Below are positions 17,941-26,437 of a stretch of DNA of 64,000 bases, in pieces. This DNA is from JAUIET01 sp039111475 (GTDB taxonomy: Bacteria > Pseudomonadota > Gammaproteobacteria > Pseudomonadales > JAUIET01), in contig JBCCIP010000005.1 of NCBI GenBank assembly GCA_039111475.1, forward strand, positions 1 to 64,000, read 5' to 3'. The stretch's first letter is position 1. Every line of letters starts with the position of its first letter. A program made the position numbers and the translations under genes. The notes under the pieces were generated by a model. That model was not told the origin of the DNA and did no database searches. It was given only the letters and a program-made list of their open reading frames with translations.

Positions 17941-18042
17941 GCATGCGAGTATTGATCTCCTGGACGCGCCGTGAACCCATCCATGGGGGCTCGTTGAAAA
18001 GGTCCCTCTTTTCAACGGTCCAGGAAATCAATACTCGCATGC
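17941..18042. repeat. large branched inverted repeat after tufA
   Basis: The outer arms 17941-17965 and 18018-18042 are complementary over 25 bp with one mismatch. Between them are a perfect 10-bp hairpin (17992-18001 with 18008-18017, loop GTCCCT) and a smaller CCCATCCATGGG palindrome. The RNA would fold as a branched structure. The CCATCC(A/C)TGG core is shared with the element at 13368-13457. It sits between the tufA stop and the S10 promoter. Confidence 0.8.
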
Positions 18043-18045
18043 TCA

Positions 18046-18106
18046 CCTCAGTGCCAATTTGAGATGAATGTTGCACTGAGGCTTAGGCGATATAAGCACC
18101 TAAGCC
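18046..18106 (+). terminator. tandem hairpins between tufA and the S10 promoter
   Basis: CCTCAGTGC (18046-18054) pairs with GCACTGAGG (18073-18081), and GGCTTAGG (18080-18087) pairs with CCTAAGCC (18099-18106); the two share two bases and so would compete or stack. No T-run follows either, so they may end or process the str transcript in a Rho- or nuclease-dependent way. The terminator role is a guess. Confidence 0.35.
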
Positions 18107-18145
18107 GGCCTCCAAAAACCGCACAAATTTCCGTAACAGTTTTGC

Positions 18146-18174
18146 TTGACACCCCCAGGGGCCGTAAGTAGAAT
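18146..18174 (+). promoter_or_regulatory. sigma70 promoter of the S10 operon
   Basis: TTGACA (18146-18151), a 17-bp spacer and TAGAAT (18169-18174): a full-consensus -35 with a five-of-six -10. Transcription would begin near 18181, leaving a leader of about 68 nt before rpsJ. Confidence 0.88.
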
Positions 18175-18188
18175 TCGCACTCCTTTTT

Positions 18189-18211
18189 ACGGGGCCATTT
18201 TCGGGCCCCGT
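18189..18211 (+). promoter_or_regulatory. leader hairpin of the S10 operon
   Basis: ACGGGGCC (18189-18196) pairs perfectly with GGCCCCGT (18204-18211) around a 7-nt loop. It is the only strong helix in the predicted 68-nt leader and is followed by TGTGTATTTT. It could be an attenuator or a stabilising 5' hairpin. Confidence 0.6.
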
Positions 18212-18248
18212 TGTGTATTTTAGAACAGTAGGATTTGGACTCGCTCAC

Positions 18249-18560
18249 ATGCAGAACCAACGCATACGTATCCGTTTGAAAGCCTTTGATCATCGTTTGA
18301 TCGACTCTTCAACGCTAGAAATTGTTGAAACGGCCAGAAGAACAGGTGCCCAAGTGCGTGGACCGATCCCGCTGCCTACACGAAAGGAACGTTTTACTGT
18401 ATTGATATCACCGCACGTTAATAAAGACGCGCGAGATCAGTATGAAATTCGTACACATAAGCGCATGCTCGATATTGTTGAGCCAACGGAAAAAACCGTT
18501 GATGCGTTAATGAAACTGGATTTGGCGGCTGGCGTAGAAGTACAGATCAGCCTGGGTTAA
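18249..18560 (+). CDS. rpsJ: 30S ribosomal protein S10
   Basis: S10 is part of the 30S head and, as NusE, joins NusB in antitermination and binds the NusG KOW domain. The start at 18249 (MQNQRIRIRLKAFDHRLID) is chosen over an upstream in-frame ATG at 18213 because family N-termini match here and the upstream codons overlap the leader. This gives 103 aa, the same as E. coli. PIPLPTRKERFTVL and HVNKDARDQYEIRTHKR are the conserved segments. First gene of the S10 operon. Confidence 0.97.
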   Translation: MQNQRIRIRLKAFDHRLIDSSTLEIVETARRTGAQVRGPIPLPTRKERFTVLISPHVNKDARDQYEIRTHKRMLDIVEPTEKTVDALMKLDLAAGVEVQISLG

Positions 18561-18660
18561 TAGCCCGATATCGCCTGGGCTAGCAAAGCGTCAGGCATGT
18601 GTAACGCTCTGAAATGGGCGGCCATAGCGGGTCAGAGCCCCGTACACTGAGAGAGAAGAG

Positions 18661-19314
18661 ATGACCATCGGAATCGTTGGCCGCAAAAGCGGCATGACTC
18701 GTGTATTCACTGAAGACGGAGCCTCTGTGCCCGTCACCGTGATTGAAGCGCAGCCTAATCGAATTACCCAAGTAAAAAGCACTGAGTCGGATGGCTATAA
18801 CGCTATTCAGGTCACCACCGGCGAACGTCGCGCTTCACGATTGAGCAAGTCTGAGACTGGCCACTTTGCGAAAGCGGAAGTGGAAGCCGGTCGTGGCTTA
18901 TGGGAATTCACCGTTGACGCTGAGCAGCTTCAGGACGACGCGTTGGCGCTGGGTTCTGAAATCAATGTTGAGCGCTTCGAAGCTGGCCAGAAAGTAGATG
19001 TAACAGGCCAGTCAAAAGGTAAAGGTTTCCAGGGCGGCATCAAGCGCTGGAATTTCCATACTCAGGATATGTCGCACGGTAACTCATTGTCGCATCGATC
19101 AAACGGATCAATTGGTCAGTGTCAGACGCCGGGCCGAGTTTGGAAGGGCAAGAAAATGTCAGGCCATATGGGTGCCGAGCAAGTAACGGTACAAACGCTT
19201 GAAGTAGTACGTGTAGATGCAGAACGTAATCTGTTATTGGTAAAAGGCGCGGTGCCTGGTGCACCTGGCGGTGATGTAATTATCCGCCCTGCTATCAAGT
19301 TGGCTAACAAGTAA
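18661..19314 (+). CDS. rplC: 50S ribosomal protein L3
   Basis: L3 is an early-assembling 50S protein whose long loop reaches the peptidyl-transferase centre. The 217-aa product (E. coli 209) starts MTIGIVGRKSGMTRVF and contains the family loop with HGNSLSHRSNGSIGQCQTPG and the following KGKKMSGHMG. SD AGAGAGAAG is adjacent. It is 100 bp after rpsJ, a fairly wide spacing within the S10 operon, and 18 bp before rplD. Confidence 0.98.
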   Translation: MTIGIVGRKSGMTRVFTEDGASVPVTVIEAQPNRITQVKSTESDGYNAIQVTTGERRASRLSKSETGHFAKAEVEAGRGLWEFTVDAEQLQDDALALGSEINVERFEAGQKVDVTGQSKGKGFQGGIKRWNFHTQDMSHGNSLSHRSNGSIGQCQTPGRVWKGKKMSGHMGAEQVTVQTLEVVRVDAERNLLLVKGAVPGAPGGDVIIRPAIKLANK

Positions 19315-19332
19315 TTCTGGGGGAGAGACGCA

Positions 19333-19950
19333 GTGGAATTGGCAATTGCGAACTCTGGTAGCAAGAAAGCAGGAACGATAGACGTTTCTGATGCTGCATT
19401 CGCAAAAGAATACAACGAAGACCTGATTCATCAGGTGGTAACGGCTCACCTTTCTGGTGCTCGTCAGGGCACTAGAGCGCAGAAGAATCGCGCCGCGGTG
19501 CGTGGTGGTGGTCGTAAACCATTTCGGCAAAAGGGCACGGGTCGTGCTCGAGCCGGCACCATCCGCAGTCCGATTTGGCGCAGCGGTGGTGTGACTTTTG
19601 CGGCTAAGCCGCAGGATCACAGTCAGAAAGTGAACCGCAAGATGTATCGTGCGGCGCTACGTTCGATTTTTTCTGAGCTTGCGCGGCAAGAGCGACTGGT
19701 TGTTGTTGAAGATTTTGACGTTGATCAGCCCAAGACCAAGTTGTTGGTGGGTAAGTTGACCGAGATGAATCTCGACAATGTGCTGATCATCGGCGAAGAA
19801 ATGAGTGATGCGCTTCAACTTTCATCGCGCAATCTTCACAAGGTGGGCGTGTGTGAGGCCGATGGCCTTGACCCGGTCAGCCTGGTTGCTCATGACAAAG
19901 TGCTGGTGACTGTGCCTGCTTTGCGCAAAATTGAGGAGTATCTGGCATGA
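19333..19950 (+). CDS. rplD: 50S ribosomal protein L4
   Basis: L4 lines the exit tunnel and in E. coli represses the S10 operon by attenuation and translation control. The 205-aa product (E. coli 201) has the extended loop GARQGTRAQKNRAAVRGGGR and KPFRQKGTGRARAG. Start is GTG at 19333 after GGGGGAG. The stop overlaps the rplW start as ATGA (19947-19950), so the two are coupled. Confidence 0.98.
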   Translation: MELAIANSGSKKAGTIDVSDAAFAKEYNEDLIHQVVTAHLSGARQGTRAQKNRAAVRGGGRKPFRQKGTGRARAGTIRSPIWRSGGVTFAAKPQDHSQKVNRKMYRAALRSIFSELARQERLVVVEDFDVDQPKTKLLVGKLTEMNLDNVLIIGEEMSDALQLSSRNLHKVGVCEADGLDPVSLVAHDKVLVTVPALRKIEEYLA

Positions 19951-20243
19951 ATCCGGAACGCGTTTACACGGTTCTGCGCGAGCCGCATATTTCAGAAAAA
20001 TCGACTTTATGCGCTGAATACAACAATCAGTATGTATTTAAAGTCTCAGTTGATGCGACTAAGTCAGAAGTAAAGCAAGCCGTTGAAAAGCTTTTCAGTG
20101 TGAAGGTGAATGGTGTTCAGACGATTCGCGTGAAAGGCAAGATGAAGCGCAACCGGTTTGGCTACAACCGTAAGCCACATTGGAAGAAAGCGTATGTGTC
20201 TCTGGAGCAGGGGCACAGTATTGATATTACCTCGCCTGAATAA
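19947..20243 (+). CDS. rplW: 50S ribosomal protein L23
   Basis: L23 sits at the tunnel exit and is the docking site for trigger factor and SRP. The 98-aa product (E. coli 100) begins MNPERVYTVLREPHISEKST and has the FKVSVDATKSEVKQAVEKLF fold core and KRNRFGYNRKPHWKKAYV tail. It overlaps rplD by four bases (ATGA). Confidence 0.98.
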   Translation: MNPERVYTVLREPHISEKSTLCAEYNNQYVFKVSVDATKSEVKQAVEKLFSVKVNGVQTIRVKGKMKRNRFGYNRKPHWKKAYVSLEQGHSIDITSPE

Positions 20244-20275
20244 GGCAAGGGTAAGAGTGGAATTGGATTAGAGTC

Positions 20276-21103
<828 letters not shown>

Positions 21104-21144
21104 ACTCGCCTAAGGCGATAGAACTTTAAAGAGAGAATGGGATA

Positions 21145-21420
21145 GTGCCAAGATCACTGAAAAAAGGGCCGTTTATCGACCTTCACCTGTTGAAGAAGGT
21201 GGAAGAGGCTGCTGAGAAAAATGACAAGCGCCCGATCAAAACCTGGTCGCGTCGCTCTATGGTTAGCCCGACTATGGTCGGCCTGACGATAGCGATTCAC
21301 AACGGTCGCCAGCACGTACCGGTGTTCGTGACTGAGGATATGGTGGGTCACAAGTTAGGTGAGTTTGCGGCAACCCGCACTTACCGCGGTCACGTTGCGG
21401 ATAAAAAGGCGAAGCGCTAA
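21145..21420 (+). CDS. rpsS: 30S ribosomal protein S19
   Basis: S19 is in the 30S head and contacts S13 and the A-site finger. The 91-aa product (E. coli 92) begins MPRSLKKGPFIDLHLLKKVE and ends with the basic FAATRTYRGHVADKKAKR. Translation starts at GTG after AGAGAGAATGGG. Conserved and unambiguous. Confidence 0.98.
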   Translation: MPRSLKKGPFIDLHLLKKVEEAAEKNDKRPIKTWSRRSMVSPTMVGLTIAIHNGRQHVPVFVTEDMVGHKLGEFAATRTYRGHVADKKAKR

Positions 21421-21447
21421 GCGCCGCTGTTGACATAGGGTATTGGT

Positions 21448-21780
21448 ATGGAAGTAAGCGCAAAATTAACCGGAGCGACCATCTCAGCGCAGAAGGCGCG
21501 TTTGGTTGCCGATCAGATTCGTGGTCAGTCGGTAGAAAGGGCTCTGGATATTCTGGCGTTTAGCCCGAAAAAAGCCGCTCACATAGTGCGTAAGGTGTTG
21601 AACAGCGCCATCGCAAACGCTGAGCACAATGAAGGTGCCGACGTAGATGAGTTGAAAGTGTCGACTATCTTTGTCAACGAGGGCATGACGCTGAAGCGCA
21701 TCAAGCCGCGAGCCAAAGGTCGAGCGGACAGAATTATGAAGCGAACTTGCCACATCACAATTAAGGTAGCTGACAGCTAG
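21448..21780 (+). CDS. rplV: 50S ribosomal protein L22
   Basis: L22 contributes a beta-hairpin to the nascent-chain tunnel and is a macrolide-resistance locus. The 110-aa product (E. coli 110) has SAQKARLVADQIRGQSVERAL written in part as QKARLVADQIRG, and the hairpin MTLKRIKPRAKGRADRI. It sits 27 bp after rpsS. Confidence 0.98.
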   Translation: MEVSAKLTGATISAQKARLVADQIRGQSVERALDILAFSPKKAAHIVRKVLNSAIANAEHNEGADVDELKVSTIFVNEGMTLKRIKPRAKGRADRIMKRTCHITIKVADS

Positions 21781-21819
21781 GGCTGTCCCCTACGCGAATC
21801 AGGAGCCAGGAGCGACCAG

Positions 21820-22488
21820 ATGGGTCAAAAAGTACATCCAACAGGCATTCGACTTGGTATTACCAAGCAGCACAAATCAGTTTGGTATGCAGAGCACAAA
21901 AGCTATGCAGAACAACTGATCACTGATATTGAAGTGCGCGAGCATCTTGAATCAAAGCTGGCCAATGCTTCCGTGAGTCGAATTGATATTGAGCGTCCAG
22001 CGCAAACTGCACGCATCACTATCCATACGGCCAGACCGGGCATCATTATTGGTAAAAAGGGTGAGGATGTAGAGCGTCTGCGTAAGGATCTGGCGGCTCG
22101 TATGGGCGTGCCGGTCACGGTTAATATTGAAGAAATTCGCAAGCCTGACGTGGATGCGAAACTGGTTGCGCAAAACGTAGCGCAGCAATTGGAGCGCCGA
22201 GTTATGTTCCGTCGCGCAATGAAGCGAGTGGTGCAGAACGCTATGCGCCAAGGCGCGCAGGGCGTGAAAGTGCAGGTTGGTGGTCGTTTGGGTGGCGCAG
22301 AGATTGCGCGAACCGAATGGTATCGCGAAGGTCGCGTACCTTTGCATACTTTGCGTGCCGACATCGATTACGCAACGCATGAAGCTTTGACAACGTACGG
22401 AATCGTTGGCGTCAAAGTATGGATTTTCAAAGGCGAAGTGCTGGATACGGATCAAGAATCTACCAGCCCAGCCCGCACTGGAAAGTAG
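21820..22488 (+). CDS. rpsC: 30S ribosomal protein S3
   Basis: S3 forms part of the mRNA entry channel and helicase. The 222-aa product (E. coli 233) starts MGQKVHPTGIRLGITKQHKS and has the type II KH motif GIIIGKKGEDV at 74-84, followed by the C-terminal domain with GGRLGGAEIARTEWYREG. The C-terminal tail is shorter than in E. coli. An AGGAG lies 17 bp before the ATG, with GGAG closer. Confidence 0.98.
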   Translation: MGQKVHPTGIRLGITKQHKSVWYAEHKSYAEQLITDIEVREHLESKLANASVSRIDIERPAQTARITIHTARPGIIIGKKGEDVERLRKDLAARMGVPVTVNIEEIRKPDVDAKLVAQNVAQQLERRVMFRRAMKRVVQNAMRQGAQGVKVQVGGRLGGAEIARTEWYREGRVPLHTLRADIDYATHEALTTYGIVGVKVWIFKGEVLDTDQESTSPARTGK

Positions 22489-22499
22489 TGGAGTAAACG

Positions 22500-22913
22500 A
22501 TGCTACAACCTAAGCGAACCAAGTTTCGCAAACAACAAAAGGGCCGCAACAGAGGTCTGGCGATTCGAGGCAGCTCAGTAAGCTTCGGTGATTTTGGCCT
22601 GAAAGCAACTGGTCGCGGCCGTATTACTGCCAGACAGATTGAGGCGGCAAGACGGGCGATGACGCGTCATATAAAGCGTGGCGGAAAAATTTGGATTCGG
22701 GTTTTCCCGGATAAGCCAATTACCCAAAAGCCTTTGGAAGTGCGCCAGGGTAAGGGTAAGGGTAATGTAGAGTACTGGGTGGCACAGATTCAGCCAGGCA
22801 AAATGTTGTATGAAGTGGAAGGTGTTCCAGAAGAGCTGGCCAGAGAAGCGTTCGCGCTGGCGGCCGCAAAACTTTCGGTACCTACCACGTTCGTTAAACG
22901 ATCGGTGATGTAA
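22500..22913 (+). CDS. rplP: 50S ribosomal protein L16
   Basis: L16 helps position tRNA in the A site and is required late in 50S assembly. The 137-aa product (E. coli 136) starts MLQPKRTKFRKQQKGRNRG and has IRVFPDKPITQKPLEVRQGKGKG, written here as two conserved parts FPDKPITQKP and RQGKGKGN. Its TAA shares a base with the ATG of rpmC (TAATG). Confidence 0.98.
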   Translation: MLQPKRTKFRKQQKGRNRGLAIRGSSVSFGDFGLKATGRGRITARQIEAARRAMTRHIKRGGKIWIRVFPDKPITQKPLEVRQGKGKGNVEYWVAQIQPGKMLYEVEGVPEELAREAFALAAAKLSVPTTFVKRSVM

Positions 22914-23104
22914 TGAAAGCGGCAGAGTTGCGCGACAAAAGCGTTGATGAATTGAATACAGAGCTATTGAAGCTTAGGGAAGAGCAGTTTCGTTTGCGTC
23001 TTCAGAAAGCCACAGGACAGCTGGGGCAAACGCATTTGATGCGAATAATGCAACGAGACATCGCTCGCGTTAAAACTGTGCTGACCGAGAAGGCTGAGGG
23101 TTGA
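22913..23104 (+). CDS. rpmC: 50S ribosomal protein L29
   Basis: L29 is a two-helix protein at the tunnel exit next to L23. The 63-aa product (E. coli 63) has MKAAELRDKSVDELNTELL and LRLQKATGQLGQTHLMR, the usual signature. It overlaps the rplP stop by one base and is separated from rpsQ by one base, so all three are probably coupled. Confidence 0.97.
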   Translation: MKAAELRDKSVDELNTELLKLREEQFRLRLQKATGQLGQTHLMRIMQRDIARVKTVLTEKAEG

Positions 23105-23105
23105 T

Positions 23106-23375
23106 ATGAGCGCGAATGAAAACAAAATTGTACGCACGGTAACGGGTAAAGTTGTCAGCGACAAAATGAACAAGTCAATTGTTGTATTGCATGAACGCCG
23201 AGTAAGACACCCTGTATACGGCAAATTTATCTCTCGATCATCAAAGCTGCATGCGCATGATGAAAACAATGAGTGTACAGCCGGTGACACTGTGACGATT
23301 GCAGAATCAAGACCAATGTCCAAGACCAAAAACTGGACCTTGGTGCGGATTGACCAGAAAGCAGAACAGATTTAG
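23106..23375 (+). CDS. rpsQ: 30S ribosomal protein S17
   Basis: S17 is an OB-fold 16S rRNA-binding protein. The 89-aa product (E. coli 84) has RTVTGKVVSDKMNKSIVV and the HEDNNECTAGDTV-like segment (here HDENNECTAGDTV), with IAESRPMSKTKNW. Last gene of the S10 operon; rplN follows after 40 bp with no obvious promoter between them. Confidence 0.98.
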   Translation: MSANENKIVRTVTGKVVSDKMNKSIVVLHERRVRHPVYGKFISRSSKLHAHDENNECTAGDTVTIAESRPMSKTKNWTLVRIDQKAEQI

Positions 23376-23415
23376 AGCCCATACACTGAAGGCCGTTTGA
23401 GAACGAGATAGCGAC

Positions 23416-23784
23416 ATGATTCAAACACAATCCTACCTGCAGATTGCAGACAACAGCGGTGCACGCAAAGTGATGTGCATCAAGGTGTTGGGAGGTTCAC
23501 ACCGTCGCTATGCACGTGTTGGTGACCTGATTAAAGTGAGTGTGAAAGAAGCCATTCCGCGTGGCAAAGTAAAGAAAGGCCAGGTAATGACGGCGGTTGT
23601 CGTTAGAACCAAAAAGGGTGTGCGTCGCGGCGATGGTTCACTGATTAAATTTGATGATAATGCAGCAGTACTGCTGAATGCGCAGAACGCTCCGATAGGT
23701 ACCCGTATTTTCGGGCCTGTTACTCGCGAGTTGCGCAATGAAAAATTCATGAAGATTATTTCGCTCGCACCGGAGGTGTTGTAG
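23416..23784 (+). CDS. rplN: 50S ribosomal protein L14
   Basis: L14 contacts the 30S subunit and binds the silencing factor RsfS. The 122-aa product (E. coli 123) begins MIQTQSYLQIADNSGARKVM and has VVRTKKGVRRGDGSLIKFDDN, given here as RTKKGVRRGDGS, and GTRIFGPVTRELR. First gene of the spc operon, which runs on from the S10 operon. Confidence 0.98.
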   Translation: MIQTQSYLQIADNSGARKVMCIKVLGGSHRRYARVGDLIKVSVKEAIPRGKVKKGQVMTAVVVRTKKGVRRGDGSLIKFDDNAAVLLNAQNAPIGTRIFGPVTRELRNEKFMKIISLAPEVL

Positions 23785-23827
23785 CGATTGCGGCAAGCTG
23801 AGCCCGGTACTTGAAGGCAAGACGAAG

Positions 23828-24145
23828 ATGAACAAATTGAAGCGAGATGACGAAGTCATCGTAATCACAGGCCGCGACAAAGGTAAGCGCGGCAAGATTA
23901 TCACCATGCGTGACGATGGTCGCGCATTGGTAGCTGGCGTAAACATGGTTAAGCGACACACTCGCCCAAACCCAAATGTTGGTGAGCAGGGTGGTATCAA
24001 GGAAAAGGAAGCGCCCATACAGGTGTCTAATCTGGCGATATTCAACACGTCTACCGATAAGGCAGACCGGGTTGGTTTTAAGGTTCAGGAAGACGGAAAG
24101 AAAGTACGGATTTATAAATCCAGTCAAGAAGTGATTGATGCGTAA
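23828..24145 (+). CDS. rplX: 50S ribosomal protein L24
   Basis: L24 initiates 50S assembly. The 105-aa product (E. coli 104) carries the KOW motif VIVITGRDKGKRGKI near the N-terminus and NMVKRHTRPNPN. Its TAA stop shares one base with the rplE ATG (TAATG at 24143-24147). Confidence 0.98.
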   Translation: MNKLKRDDEVIVITGRDKGKRGKIITMRDDGRALVAGVNMVKRHTRPNPNVGEQGGIKEKEAPIQVSNLAIFNTSTDKADRVGFKVQEDGKKVRIYKSSQEVIDA

Positions 24146-24684
24146 TGGCTAGACTAGAAGAGCTTTACAAGAGCGAGTTGCGTGCCAAGTTACAGCAAGA
24201 GCTGGGCTTGAAAAACGTAATGGAAGTTCCACAAGTGACCAAAATTACCCTGAATATGGGTTTGGGTGAAGCTGTGGGCGACAAAAAGGTGCTTGAGCAT
24301 GCTTTGGGTGATTTGGAAAAAATTGCCGGTCAGAAAGCGGTTATAACCAAGGCGCGTAAGTCGATTGCCGGCTTTAAGATCCGCGATGGTTGGCCCATTG
24401 GTGCCAAGGTGACATTGCGCAGTGCGCGTATGTACGAATTCCTAGACCGTTTGATCAATGTTTCGATTCCTCGTATTCGAGATTTTCGCGGCTTGAGCCC
24501 TAAGTCGTTTGATGGTCGCGGCAACTTCGCCATGGGCGTGACCGAGCAAATCATGTTTCCTGAAATCGATTACGACAAAATCGATAAGTTACGCGGTCTC
24601 GACATTGTTGTGACCACGTCGGCGCGTACGGACGATGAAGGCCGTGCGTTATTGAAAGCATTTAATTTTCCGTTCCGAGGTTAA
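24145..24684 (+). CDS. rplE: 50S ribosomal protein L5
   Basis: L5 binds 5S rRNA and the P-site tRNA. The 179-aa product (E. coli 179) has KITLNMGLGEAVGDKKVL, the loop RIRDFRGLSPKSFDGRGN, and TSARTDDEGRALLKAFNFPF. It overlaps the rplX stop by one base, and rpsN follows after 6 bp. Confidence 0.98.
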   Translation: MARLEELYKSELRAKLQQELGLKNVMEVPQVTKITLNMGLGEAVGDKKVLEHALGDLEKIAGQKAVITKARKSIAGFKIRDGWPIGAKVTLRSARMYEFLDRLINVSIPRIRDFRGLSPKSFDGRGNFAMGVTEQIMFPEIDYDKIDKLRGLDIVVTTSARTDDEGRALLKAFNFPFRG

Positions 24685-24690
24685 TCACCA

Positions 24691-24996
24691 ATGGCAAAGG
24701 CATCAATGGTTGCGCGAGAGAAGAAGCGCCAGAAAACAGTTGAAAAGTACGCTGCAAAACGTGCCGCGCTGAAGGCGATTCTGAAGAATCCACAGTCAAC
24801 TGATGAAGAGATGTGGGAAGCGCAAATTGGTTTGCAGAAACTGCCGCGAAACGCCAGCCCATGCCGGGGTGTGCGTCGCTGTCAGATTACGGGTCGACCG
24901 CACGGTGTTTACCGAAAGTTCGGATTGTGTCGAAACAAATTACGCGAGCACGCCATGCAAGGGGATATCCCTGGACTGGTTAAGGCCAGCTGGTAA
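24691..24996 (+). CDS. rpsN: 30S ribosomal protein S14
   Basis: S14 is a 30S-head assembly protein. The 101-aa product (E. coli 101) is the long form with KLPRNASPCRGVRRCQITG and RPHGVYRKFGLCRNKLRE, ending IPGLVKASW. Three cysteines lie in the region where the short zinc form has CxxC pairs, but their spacing (C-x5-C, then a single C) is not that of the zinc ribbon, so I class it as the zinc-free form. Confidence 0.97.
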   Translation: MAKASMVAREKKRQKTVEKYAAKRAALKAILKNPQSTDEEMWEAQIGLQKLPRNASPCRGVRRCQITGRPHGVYRKFGLCRNKLREHAMQGDIPGLVKASW

Positions 24997-25025
24997 ACGG
25001 CTAGAGAGCCAAGCGGAGAACAGTT

Positions 25026-25424
25026 ATGAGTATGCAAGATCCATTAGCCGATATGCTGACGCGAATACGCAACGCGCAGATGGCTGCCAAAGTGTCTGTG
25101 GCGATGCCGTCGTCAAAGATCAAGGCGGCTGTGGCGCAAGTGTTGCAAGACGAAGGTTATATTAATGATTTCGCGGTTGCAGAATCAGAAGGTAACAAAG
25201 CGGAATTAACCATTGGTTTGAAGTATCACCAGGGTAAAGCGGTTATCTCCGAGATTGATCGTGCAAGTCGGCCTGGATTGCGTTTTTATTCAGGTAAAGA
25301 TTCTATTCCGTCAATTCGTGGCGGTTTGGGTGTGGCGATAGTGTCTACCAGCAAAGGTGTGATGTCTGATCGCGCGGCACGCAATGCCGGTATTGGCGGT
25401 GAGGTACTGTGTACCGTTTTCTAA
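25026..25424 (+). CDS. rpsH: 30S ribosomal protein S8
   Basis: S8 binds helix 21 of 16S rRNA and in E. coli represses the spc operon at the rplE site. The 132-aa product (E. coli 130) begins MSMQDPLADMLTRIRNAQ and ends STSKGVMSDRAARNAGIGGE-VLCTVF. It is 29 bp after rpsN. Confidence 0.98.
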   Translation: MSMQDPLADMLTRIRNAQMAAKVSVAMPSSKIKAAVAQVLQDEGYINDFAVAESEGNKAELTIGLKYHQGKAVISEIDRASRPGLRFYSGKDSIPSIRGGLGVAIVSTSKGVMSDRAARNAGIGGEVLCTVF

Positions 25425-25457
25425 GACGGTTCCAGTAAAGTTTAAAGCGAGAGAGCA

Positions 25458-25991
25458 ATGTCCAGAGTAGCAAATAATCCAGTAACGCTGCCGAAAGGTG
25501 TAGAAGTGAGTCTGGATGACACACAGATCTCTGTGAAAGGCAGTAAAGGCAGTCTGCAACTGAGCATCAATCCTTTGGTTAGGATTGAGCAGGAAGACGG
25601 AAGTCTGACATTTGCAGCAAAGAATGATGCGCGCGCGGCGAAGGCAATGGCGGGTACGTTCCGTTCTTTGGTCAACAACATGGTTGTTGGTGTTGCAGAA
25701 GGGTTTCAGAAGAAGCTTCAGCTGAACGGCGTTGGGTACCGTGCCAATGCACAAGGTAAGAAATTAAATCTTGTGTTGGGTTTTTCGCATCCTATCGACT
25801 ACGTACTACCCGAAGGTGTTAGCGCTGAAACGCCTAGTCAGACTGAAATTGTTCTGAGTTCAATTGACAAGCAATTGTTAGGTCAGGCGGCCGCTGAAAT
25901 ACGCGCATTCCGTCCACCAGAGCCTTATAAAGGCAAAGGTGTTCGATACGCTGATGAATATGTGCGGCGTAAAGAAGCCAAGAAAAAGTAG
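25458..25991 (+). CDS. rplF: 50S ribosomal protein L6
   Basis: L6 lies by the sarcin-ricin loop and is needed for GTPase factor binding. The 177-aa product (E. coli 177) has two repeated domains: SRVANNPVTLPKGVEV at the start and the C-terminal RPPEPYKGKGVRYADEYVRR, a strong family signature. Confidence 0.98.
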   Translation: MSRVANNPVTLPKGVEVSLDDTQISVKGSKGSLQLSINPLVRIEQEDGSLTFAAKNDARAAKAMAGTFRSLVNNMVVGVAEGFQKKLQLNGVGYRANAQGKKLNLVLGFSHPIDYVLPEGVSAETPSQTEIVLSSIDKQLLGQAAAEIRAFRPPEPYKGKGVRYADEYVRRKEAKKK

Positions 25992-26052
25992 CAGGTAAAT
26001 AGATAGGCCAATGCAGAGCCCGGTGCAGGGCAGCAGGTAAACGAGTAAGACA

Positions 26053-26403
26053 ATGAGTGTAAAGAACGATTCCAGACTTCGCCGCGCAAAGCGTGGCCGA
26101 GCTCATATCCGAAAACTGGATGTCAGCCGTCTCAGCGTACATCGCACACCTCGGCACATGTACGCCCAGGTGTTCACTGCGAAAGGTGACAAGGTATTGG
26201 CCAGCGCATCAACGCTTGATAAGGATCTTAAGCTGGATAAGACCGGCAATATAAGCGCCGCAGAAGCTGTGGGCAAATTGATTGCTGAGCGAGCAAAGAG
26301 CGCTGGCATCGAAAAAGTAGCATTTGATCGCGCCGGGTACAAATACCACGGTCGTGTTAAGGCGTTGGCGGATTCAGCGCGCGAAAACGGACTGGAATTC
26401 TAA
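26053..26403 (+). CDS. rplR: 50S ribosomal protein L18
   Basis: L18 joins 5S rRNA to the 50S subunit with L5 and L25. The 116-aa product (E. coli 117) has the basic N-terminus RLRRAKRGRAHIRKL, LSVHRTPRHMYAQV, and the C-terminal FDRAGYKYHGRVKALAD. It lies 61 bp after rplF. Confidence 0.98.
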   Translation: MSVKNDSRLRRAKRGRAHIRKLDVSRLSVHRTPRHMYAQVFTAKGDKVLASASTLDKDLKLDKTGNISAAEAVGKLIAERAKSAGIEKVAFDRAGYKYHGRVKALADSARENGLEF

Positions 26404-26437
26404 GGGCGCTAAGGCGTTCTGACTAAAGGGTTAAGTA

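Noticed and set aside
18213..18248. Upstream in-frame ATG for rpsJ
   Set aside because: It overlaps the leader hairpin end and gives 12 residues not seen in S10 proteins; ATG 18249 matches the family.
24691..24996. Zinc ribbon in S14
   Set aside because: There are three cysteines, but no CxxC pairs with the spacing of the zinc form, so I do not call it zinc-binding.
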